Source: Pseudobdellovibrionaceae bacterium (lineage in GTDB: Bacteria; Bdellovibrionota; Bdellovibrionia; Bdellovibrionales; JAMPXM01). From it: a stretch of 6,508 bases of DNA. Below are positions 1-5,170 of the stretch, in pieces. Each line of letters begins with the position of its first letter. The stretch's first letter is position 1. A program made the position numbers and the translations under genes. The stretch covers positions 1 to 6,508 of the forward strand of contig CAJYIL010000726.1 in NCBI GenBank assembly GCA_913774795.1, read 5' to 3'. Under the pieces are notes generated by a model, which was given only the letters and a program-made list of their open reading frames with translations, was not told the DNA's origin and did not search any database.

Positions 1-21
1 GGCCACGCCACGCAAAGTATC

Positions 22-48
22 GAAGAAAGGAAGACGTCTCATCTTCCT
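22..48 (-). terminator. Candidate Rho-independent terminator after the lipoprotein gene
   Basis: On the minus strand a 7-base-pair stem (AGGAAGA, loop TGAGACG, TCTTCCT) begins on the last base of the lipoprotein stop codon and is followed by TTCTTC. A further G.U pair can extend the stem by one. The position directly after a stop codon and the pyrimidine-rich tail fit an intrinsic terminator. The stem is only moderately GC-rich and the T-run is interrupted by C, so it may be weak. The 21 bases beyond it to the window edge show nothing recognisable. Confidence 0.5.
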
Positions 49-905
49 CAGCGTTTCGGAGCTTGTGTGATCTCGTCAAGCGATGCCGACAAGACTCGGC
101 CATCATCAAGCTGGAAGACGAGTTTGCGGACAATCGTCACTGTCGGCGTACACAGGAAAGCATCGCGCGTGACGAGTTCGCGAGTCACGATGTCTTCGCT
201 AATGATCGTTCCGGTGCCCATCAGCGCTTTGTTTTCGCCTTTTCCGCACTTGATATCGACATTCGAGTTTTCACGCCGAGCGAATTGCGCGAGCACGCTT
301 TGGCCGTTGGGCATTTTGAATTTGCCTAATGCAATTTGTCCGGTCGTTTTCGCGAATTTGTTCGAGCCGTAATCGGCCTCGCAATGCTCGTAGAGTGACT
401 CGCTATTCTCCGGTGGTTGCCATCCGAGATATTTGATATCGCACTTCACCGGATCATCTTTGTCTTCGGTGATCGTGCAACTTGACTGGACTTGGACCGA
501 AGTCGGATTGCCCGGAATCGCAGGCATCGATGCAATATTAGAAACCGAGATGCTTTCCGACATTCGTTTTGCGTCAACCGTTTGAATGACTGACGTTACG
601 GTCGAGCTTGTCGACGATGACGAAGACGCACTCATCTGGTGTTCGATAAATATGTCGCCGGCAAGTGCGCGCGGGTCGTAGTTTTGTTGGTCGCCGCACG
701 TGATTGCGGGCGTGAGTTCAAACCCTTCTGGAATTTGACCATACTCGCCTAGTGCGGTTTCTTTTTCCGCGGTGAAGATGCCACGTGTTTGAGTTTTTGC
801 GACTGCCTCGGGGTTCCCGGGGGTGGCCGCGGTGGTGCCGCCACTTCCAGATGAACAAGCTGGGAGAATTGCTAGCAAACCGAGACAAAGAAGGGTTGAG
901 CGCAA
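48..905 (-). CDS. Putative outer-membrane lipoprotein of unknown function
   Basis: Not recognised as a member of any named family. Starting from TTG at 905 the product is 285 residues and opens with a compact lipoprotein signal peptide: MRS, a hydrophobic stretch, then the lipobox LPAC with the lipidated cysteine at residue 17. Serine at +2 suggests outer-membrane sorting by the usual proteobacterial Lol rule (inference). The mature part has a Gly/Ser/Thr/Pro-rich tether (18-35), a serine/threonine run at 92-105, and six cysteines (70, 143, 155, 175, 220, 252), enough for three disulfides in an oxidising compartment. No membrane helix follows the signal peptide. The TTG at 905 is preferred because AAAGGA lies 7 bases upstream. 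The frame extends to another TTG at 938 (296 residues), but that start has no well-spaced ribosome site and would give an oddly long signal n-region. It lies 108 bases after the receiver gene on the same strand, so read-through from that operon is possible. The lipoprotein call is firm; the function is unknown. Confidence 0.8.
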   Translation of the reverse strand: MRSTLLCLGLLAILPACSSGSGGTTAATPGNPEAVAKTQTRGIFTAEKETALGEYGQIPEGFELTPAITCGDQQNYDPRALAGDIFIEHQMSASSSSSTSSTVTSVIQTVDAKRMSESISVSNIASMPAIPGNPTSVQVQSSCTITEDKDDPVKCDIKYLGWQPPENSESLYEHCEADYGSNKFAKTTGQIALGKFKMPNGQSVLAQFARRENSNVDIKCGKGENKALMGTGTIISEDIVTRELVTRDAFLCTPTVTIVRKLVFQLDDGRVLSASLDEITQAPKR

Positions 906-911
906 AGCAGA

Positions 912-958
912 ATCCTTTGTGAAAGAGGATGCGGCCAAGAGAGCAATCGTTGGGCCGC
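912..958 (-). promoter_or_regulatory. Two adjacent hairpins in the lipoprotein mRNA leader
   Basis: Two inverted repeats lie back to back on the minus strand just before the preferred lipoprotein start. The upstream one pairs GCGGCCCAA (958-950) with TTGGCCGC (938-931), giving 8 base pairs with one bulged C and an 11-base loop. The second pairs ATCCTCTT (930-923) with AAAGGAT (918-912), giving 7 base pairs with one bulged C and a TCAC loop. The right arm of the second contains the AAAGGA ribosome site, so folding would hide it. The pairing is read directly from the sequence; any regulatory role is inference, and no known riboswitch class was recognised. Confidence 0.4.
913..918 (-). promoter_or_regulatory. 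Ribosome binding site that decides the lipoprotein start
   Basis: AAAGGA on the minus strand ends 7 bases before the TTG at 905. This is the best Shine-Dalgarno match near the gene's start. It favours TTG 905 over TTG 938, which has only a GAGG 19 bases away. The same bases form one arm of a predicted hairpin (912-930). Confidence 0.55.
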
Positions 959-1013
959 CTCATGTCGAGCTCAAAAGACGAGGGAGCGCGCACCGAGAAA
1001 CTCTGGGTAAACC

Positions 1014-1394
1014 CTATGTCTTTTTTGCGTAGGTAAAGCGCTCGGCTATTAAATCAAAGAGCTCACGGTGACCCGGTTTGGGGACGAGGCCCATGAAATG
1101 GTCGGGATGAAATCGTGACTCATCGATGTCGGTCAACGAGCTATGCACGATCAATGGTGTCTTACCTTGCTTGCGACGAAGGGAGTCCTCGATGTCATAG
1201 GCTGAGTGAGGGGTCATCTGGAAATCGGAAATGACTAAGTCAAACGGGCCGTTGAGATCGAACTGTGCGAAGGCTTCGGGAGCCGAGTGAGCCATATAAA
1301 CAATAGAAAGCAGTCTATGTTTTAAGTAGTCGGAGAGAGTTTGGAGCAGATTCAAGTCATCATCAACGAGCAGGATCCGGATCGGACTCTTCAA
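1014..1394 (-). CDS. Stand-alone response-regulator receiver protein (CheY-like)
   Basis: A single receiver domain of 126 residues with no output domain. The signature residues are present: acidic D11-D13 after the first beta strand (ILLVDDD), the phospho-acceptor D57 in LVISDFQM, a serine at 85/86 at the switch position (IVHSS), and the conserved lysine K106 in VPKPG. Phosphorylation at D57 by an unseen histidine kinase is expected from the family; signalling would then be by protein-protein contact. The start is TTG at 1394 and overlaps the TGA stop of the upstream XRE gene as TTGA, which points to translational coupling. A weak ribosome site, GGAAAGAG at 1404-1411, lies 9 bases upstream. 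The C-terminus ends a few residues after the last helix, so the domain looks complete. No histidine kinase gene is in the window. Confidence 0.88.
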   Translation of the reverse strand: MKSPIRILLVDDDLNLLQTLSDYLKHRLLSIVYMAHSAPEAFAQFDLNGPFDLVISDFQMTPHSAYDIEDSLRRKQGKTPLIVHSSLTDIDESRFHPDHFMGLVPKPGHRELFDLIAERFTYAKKT

Positions 1395-1753
1395 CGTTGG
1401 CGTCTCTTTCCGCGAGGCGTGAGGAGCTGGATTTTCACGCGGCAGATGCCCTCGAAGAATTCTTTTTCTTCGAGGATTTCGGCTAGCGATCCACCGTTAT
1501 CGAGCGATTCGCGCTGACCGAGGAGTAAACCCTTGAAGCTCATGCCGAGGGTCTCGGCGAGCTGTGCGACAGCATATAAATTATGCGGATTTACGTTGTT
1601 GAGCCAACCCTGGACGACGCTGGGGCTTACACCGCTGAGCTCACCAACCGCACGAACGGTCAGCTTTCGATCTTTCATCTCTTGGCGCAGGATTTTTCCG
1701 AAAGGCAGAGAGTCGATGACTTTAGCTTTTGGGCGCTTCTTCGCGTTCGGCAT
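1391..1753 (-). CDS. XRE-family (Cro/C1-type) helix-turn-helix transcriptional regulator
   Basis: A 120-residue cytoplasmic DNA-binding protein. Residues about 17-78 form the helical HTH_3-type domain, with the helix-turn-helix near 31-52 (LTVRAVGELSGVSPSVVQGWL) and a typical following helix, LYAVAQLAETLGMSFKGLL. The N-terminus is basic. Residues 90-113 form a short tail (acidic LEEKEF, then FEGICRVKIQLL) and the protein ends in a basic patch; the tail could serve dimerisation or partner contact, but I cannot assign it. ATG at 1753 is the only plausible start because an in-frame TGA lies just upstream (1757-1759). No strong ribosome site is seen; a purine-rich GAAAGAG lies about 14 bases away. 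The gene leads an operon with the receiver gene, sharing a 4-base overlap. An inverted repeat 51 bases upstream may be its own operator. Confidence 0.88.
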   Translation of the reverse strand: MPNAKKRPKAKVIDSLPFGKILRQEMKDRKLTVRAVGELSGVSPSVVQGWLNNVNPHNLYAVAQLAETLGMSFKGLLLGQRESLDNGGSLAEILEEKEFFEGICRVKIQLLTPRGKRRQR

Positions 1754-1863
1754 AGCTCATTTGTTCACTCTTTCACCGACACGTCGAGTGGTATTCATTG
1801 TTACGTACTTGTACGAAACATCGAACATTCCTTAACGAAAGTGATTTAGTTTGATTCGGTTCG
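1754..1863 (-). promoter_or_regulatory. Promoter and leader region of the XRE/receiver operon
   Basis: A 110-base gap between the end of the antiporter gene and the XRE start, AT-richer than the surrounding genes. It must hold the XRE promoter unless the operon is read through from the antiporter. I could not pick convincing -35/-10 boxes; a weak pair is TTCGAT and TAACAA about 16 bases apart, flanking the CGTAC inverted repeat. No clear terminator for the antiporter gene is visible here. Confidence 0.4.
1804..1815. promoter_or_regulatory. Candidate operator: inverted repeat CGTAC-TT-GTACG
   Basis: A perfect dyad with 5-base arms and a 2-base centre, flanked after one mismatch by TT and AA, so symmetry is close to 18 bases. 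It sits 51 bases upstream of the XRE start. XRE-family dimers commonly bind short inverted repeats in their own promoters, so autoregulation is a reasonable inference. A second, weaker dyad, CGAC-AC-GTCG, lies at 1777-1786, centred 28 bases closer to the gene. Confidence 0.4.
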
Positions 1864-4086
1864 TCAGCCGCCTAGCGATCGAATCGAATTGGGATCGCCA
1901 ACGATCCAAAGATGATCACCGGGCTCGAAAACGGTCGAAGCATCCGGATTCAAAACTCGTTTTCCCTGCCTCTCAAGACCGACCAAAAGACCCTTCGTGC
2001 GCGCACGAAGTTCGGCATCGCGAATTGATTTACCCACAATCGGTGAGGTCGATCGAAGTTCGACCTGGCGCAGAGTATAATGCGCGCCCACGATCTCTTC
2101 AGCGTCAAAAGTATGCTCGGTTTCGATTTGTTTTCGGAAAGAAGAGAGTTGTTCGTCAGTCCCGAGAACAGCTAAGCGGTCATGCGGGAAAATGCGTTCA
2201 TCGAAATTCGGAGCGATCAATCGGCGCGAACCGCGCTCGATCGCCGCGATTGTCACACCATACGTCGATCGAATATCGAGTTGGCCGAGCGAAAGACCTG
2301 CGATCGTCGAATTCGCCGGCACATCGAACCACACGACGTGGGCGTCCCACGGTGCAAGTGTCGGTGCAGGCTCGCCCGACATCGTTTCGCGCTCACCTAA
2401 GTTGGTGATGAAGCGCTTTTCGATTTGTTGATAGGTCGCGTTTAAGTTTCGCGAGAAAGCGAAAACGAGAATAGCGCAGAACGCGATCGAAGACGTCAGT
2501 GCGAAATTGAGGTTGAGTGCTTCAAATGAGAGAATTCCGATGAGGGCGGAGGCTAGAAGAACGCGCGACATTTCAAGAACGGCGAGCGGCACGCGTGCTC
2601 GTGAATTTGTCCAGATCGAGTGAATCAGCTCGGCTTGAGGCCTTCGAATCGCCATCGCCCACAAAAACGGAGCCGAAAGCATCAAAGCTGCCACGAAGCA
2701 GAGTGCCTCGCGCAAATTCTCGCTCGCGAACTCAAAAGTGATTAACGACGGAACGACTTTACCGATGAATAAAAAGATCGCGGTCACGATGATGCCGAAG
2801 ATGAAGACGTTCATCGCATAAGAGCGAACGAGCGTCGACCATTCACTCGTCGATGCAACGGTGCCGGTGTTTCGGGCGTAGTGCGAAAGGGCGTTCTTCC
2901 ATTTCTCTGGCAAAAGACTTTCAATTTTGTCGGCAGCCGAGTCCGAGCTTTTGATGAGATAAGGTGTGCAGAAGGTCGTGACGGCCGAAACGCTCACCGC
3001 AATCGGGTAGAGAAAGTCGCTTGTGACTTTGAGCGAAAGCCCAAGTCCGGCGATGATGAACGAGAATTCGCCGATCTGCGCGAGCGAGAAGCCGGCTTGG
3101 ACCGAGTGACGAACGCTTCGACCTGACAAAATGGACCCAATGGTCGTCGTCAGAATTTTTCCGGTCACGGTTACGCACGTGATGATCGCAATTGGAAAAG
3201 CGTATTTCAGCAGGATCTCGGGATTGATCAGCATTCCGACCGAGACGAAGAAAACGGCGGCAAACAGGTCTTTGACCGGACCGATCAAGTGCTCGATGCG
3301 TTCGGCTTCAACCGTCTCCGCCAAAATCGAGCCCATGACGAACGCGCCGAGAGCGGGTGAGAAACCCACTTTGGTAGCGAACACGACCATCGCGAAGCAA
3401 AGTCCCACGGAGACAACGAGCAGAGTCTCTTGGTTGATCCAAGGTTTGGCCCGACGGAGAAATGACGGAACGAAATAAATGCCGGCGAGAAACCAGAGCG
3501 TCAGAAAGAAAACGAGTTTTCCTCCGGACTGAAGCATCTCAAGGCCCGCGAAACTTTTAGTGACGGCGACCGTCGAAAGCAAGACGAGGAGAAGGATGGC
3601 GATGATGTCCTCGACGATCAGAACACCGAAGACGAGACTCACGAACCCGCGTCCTTTTACGCCCACTTCTTCAAACGCGCGAATGATGATCGTCGTCGAA
3701 GAAATCGAGAGAACTCCTCCGAGAAAGAGTGAATCCATCACGCTCCAGCCGAGAAGTTGGCCGGTGAGGTATCCGATTCCCACCATACCGACGACTTCGA
3801 TGACGGCGGTCACGCCCGCGCTGCCACCGACTTTCGCGAGCTTCTTGAAAGAAAACTCAAGACCGAGCGCGAAGAGAAGAAAGATGATGCCGATCTCTGA
3901 CCAAATTTGGACGTTGGGCGCATCTGTAACGGTCGGTATGTGAAGAAAGTGGGGGCCGACTAGAAATCCGGCGAGCAAATAGCCGAGGACGACCGGCTGT
4001 TTGAGTTTTCGGAAGACCAGCGTGACCACACCGGCGGTCATGAGAATGAGAGCGAGGTCGTTGATCAGCCCAGGCAAATGGGTCAT
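1864..4086 (-). CDS. CPA2-family cation:proton antiporter (Kef-type) with two RCK_C domains
   Basis: A 740-residue inner-membrane protein that exchanges H+ for K+ or Na+; the ion cannot be told from sequence. Residues about 8-380 form the Na+/H+ exchanger core with a dozen or so hydrophobic segments. They include ALGLEFSFKKL (73-83), SISSTTIII (127-135), the E159-D160 pair in the ion-binding helix where KefC has QD, and SLAQIGEFSF (334-343), the KefC-like SxxQxGEF signature. A second hydrophobic region (about 422-545) holds roughly four further helices. The C-terminus has two RCK_C/TrkA_C-like domains (about 582-650 and 671-737), each with a V.G.S/L..L/A.LR-type start and a pattern like D.L.V.G. 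The Rossmann nucleotide-binding RCK_N domain of KefB/KefC, with its GxGxxG loop, is absent. The start chosen is ATG 4086, which overlaps the kinase stop codon as ATGA. The frame is open to 4254, but that extension is arginine-rich, unlike a membrane protein N-terminus, and lies inside the kinase gene. Confidence 0.9.
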   Translation of the reverse strand: MTHLPGLINDLALILMTAGVVTLVFRKLKQPVVLGYLLAGFLVGPHFLHIPTVTDAPNVQIWSEIGIIFLLFALGLEFSFKKLAKVGGSAGVTAVIEVVGMVGIGYLTGQLLGWSVMDSLFLGGVLSISSTTIIIRAFEEVGVKGRGFVSLVFGVLIVEDIIAILLLVLLSTVAVTKSFAGLEMLQSGGKLVFFLTLWFLAGIYFVPSFLRRAKPWINQETLLVVSVGLCFAMVVFATKVGFSPALGAFVMGSILAETVEAERIEHLIGPVKDLFAAVFFVSVGMLINPEILLKYAFPIAIITCVTVTGKILTTTIGSILSGRSVRHSVQAGFSLAQIGEFSFIIAGLGLSLKVTSDFLYPIAVSVSAVTTFCTPYLIKSSDSAADKIESLLPEKWKNALSHYARNTGTVASTSEWSTLVRSYAMNVFIFGIIVTAIFLFIGKVVPSLITFEFASENLREALCFVAALMLSAPFLWAMAIRRPQAELIHSIWTNSRARVPLAVLEMSRVLLASALIGILSFEALNLNFALTSSIAFCAILVFAFSRNLNATYQQIEKRFITNLGERETMSGEPAPTLAPWDAHVVWFDVPANSTIAGLSLGQLDIRSTYGVTIAAIERGSRRLIAPNFDERIFPHDRLAVLGTDEQLSSFRKQIETEHTFDAEEIVGAHYTLRQVELRSTSPIVGKSIRDAELRARTKGLLVGLERQGKRVLNPDASTVFEPGDHLWIVGDPNSIRSLGG

Positions 4087-5102
4087 AGGCGCGGCAGTCG
4101 CGCGGCGCCGATCACGCCCGCTTTTGTTCCGAGTTTTGAGATCTTGATCGGTCTTTCGAAGACCGGATACTTCGAACGAATGGCTTCGCGGTAGATCTCG
4201 CAGGCTCGCGGGAGGAAGAGATCTTCGATGGCAATCATGCCGCCGCTGACGCAAAAGATCTCGGGATTGAAACCGAGCGAAAGCGTAAAGAACATTCCGG
4301 CCAAAGCCTCGGAAGCGGCAAGAAAGAGATCGACCGCTTCGCGTTTTCCCTTGCGCGCGTCATCGGCGATTTGGTGGGCGTCTTGATATTTCAGGCCGCG
4401 CAGTTTTGCCTGGCGAACGAGGCCGGTTCCTGACGCCATCCCCTCGAGTTCGAAGTCATAAGGGCGGCGGGTGTGGTTCGAAATTCCTCGAACGTCGGAG
4501 AGAATGTGCCCCCACTCTGAGCCCATTCCTGCCGATTGCGCGGGCTTGCCGTTCAAAATCACGCCAGTTCCGATGCCGGTTCCGATGGTGACCATCACGT
4601 AAGTGTTCGCGCCCTTCGCGCGACCGATCCAGCCTTCGCCTAACGCCGCCGCCATCGCATCGTTCTGGAAACCGATGTTTGAGACGGGGAGCTTCTGTGC
4701 CTTACAGGCATCGGTCATTTTCTGAACGATCGGAACTTTCGCCCAACCCTTCATGTTCGAAACGTTAAGAAGAAGACCCTTGCCCAAATCCATAGGGCCG
4801 GCCGATGCGAGGCCGATGCCGCGAATCAGGCGCTGCTCTTTCGTCGAAAGAACGTCGGCGACTTCGCGAGCGCCTTCGGCCATCGCGCTTGCGACGTGGT
4901 CGACGTGGGCACGCACTTCGGCCGGAGAAGGTTTATACGGATCACGAGGGTCGAGCTGAGGCATATTCGGAGGGAGAACTGGCCGAGAGGTCTGCTTCAC
5001 GATTTTCCCGGCGTGATCGACGAGCGCGATGGCCACCTTGGTGCCTCCGAGATCGAGGCCAATCGTGAAATCCGGTGAAGTTTTCTTTTGGGATTTGGCC
5101 AT
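4083..5102 (-). CDS. ROK-family sugar kinase (glucokinase-like) lacking the zinc-binding cysteines
   Basis: A 339-residue cytoplasmic kinase, probably ATP-dependent phosphorylation of glucose or a related sugar or aminosugar. Visible motifs: the N-terminal phosphate loop DLGGTK (17-22), N147-D148 with the likely catalytic aspartate (QNDAMAAALGE), the second phosphate loop TIGTGIGTG (172-180), EWGH (196-199) for sugar contact, ASGTGL (223-228), SGG (286-288) and the C-terminal LGTKAGVIGAA. The ROK signature CxCGxxGCxE expected around 205-220 is missing: no cysteine lies between 134 and 283, though the final glutamate appears kept as E220. In known ROK enzymes these cysteines bind a structural zinc, so this is a divergent, zinc-free type. 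ATG at 5102 has a good ribosome site, GGGAG, 8 bases upstream. The stop codon overlaps the antiporter start (ATGA). The first gene of a two-gene operon, divergent from dusB. The exact substrate is uncertain, so no symbol is given. Confidence 0.88.
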   Translation of the reverse strand: MAKSQKKTSPDFTIGLDLGGTKVAIALVDHAGKIVKQTSRPVLPPNMPQLDPRDPYKPSPAEVRAHVDHVASAMAEGAREVADVLSTKEQRLIRGIGLASAGPMDLGKGLLLNVSNMKGWAKVPIVQKMTDACKAQKLPVSNIGFQNDAMAAALGEGWIGRAKGANTYVMVTIGTGIGTGVILNGKPAQSAGMGSEWGHILSDVRGISNHTRRPYDFELEGMASGTGLVRQAKLRGLKYQDAHQIADDARKGKREAVDLFLAASEALAGMFFTLSLGFNPEIFCVSGGMIAIEDLFLPRACEIYREAIRSKYPVFERPIKISKLGTKAGVIGAARLPRL

Positions 5103-5110
5103 GGTACTTG

Positions 5111-5115
5111 CTCCC
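5111..5115 (-). promoter_or_regulatory. Ribosome binding site of the ROK kinase
   Basis: GGGAG on the minus strand, 8 bases before the ATG at 5102. A clear Shine-Dalgarno site with good spacing, which confirms that start. Confidence 0.7.
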
Positions 5116-5141
5116 GGCTTGCAGAGTTGAACGGAGTCAGA

Positions 5142-5170
5142 CTAAAACGTGCCATCCACATGGCCGTCAA
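5142..5170 (-). promoter_or_regulatory. Candidate sigma-70-type promoter for the kinase/antiporter operon
   Basis: On the minus strand TTGACG (5170-5165) matches the -35 consensus at 5 of 6 positions. It is followed 17 bases later by TTTTAG (5147-5142), a weak -10 with 3 of 6 matches. Transcription would start about 30 bases before the kinase ATG. The -35 box lies inside the first codons of the divergent dusB gene, so the two promoters would overlap. Read by eye only. Confidence 0.3.

Noticed and set aside
906..938. Longer lipoprotein start at TTG 938
   Set aside because: It has no ribosome site at useful spacing and lies in a hairpin arm. It would add 11 residues before an already complete signal peptide. 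It cannot be excluded fully.
1005..1014. GGGTTTACCC dyad at the receiver stop codon
   Set aside because: The stem is only 3-4 base pairs with a tiny loop and no T-run, so it is not a credible terminator.
1757..1798. 13-codon open frame just before the XRE gene (begins MNTTRR, ends TGA), in frame with it
   Set aside because: It has no ribosome site before its ATG and its length is within chance. Kept only as a possible leader peptide if conservation is found.
1851..2408. Plus-strand open frame of 185 codons opposite the antiporter C-terminus
   Set aside because: The product is very rich in Arg, Ser and His with no domain pattern. It is the antisense shadow of the RCK_C coding region, which is rich in TCG/CGA-type codons.
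3560..3943. Plus-strand open frame of 127 codons opposite the antiporter core
   Set aside because: A low-complexity Thr/Arg/Pro product that mirrors membrane-helix codons on the other strand; no ribosome site or family resemblance.
4087..4254. 56-residue N-terminal extension of the antiporter
   Set aside because: It is arginine-rich, out of frame inside the kinase C-terminal coding region, and unlike a membrane protein N-terminus. The ATGA overlap start at 4086 fits better.
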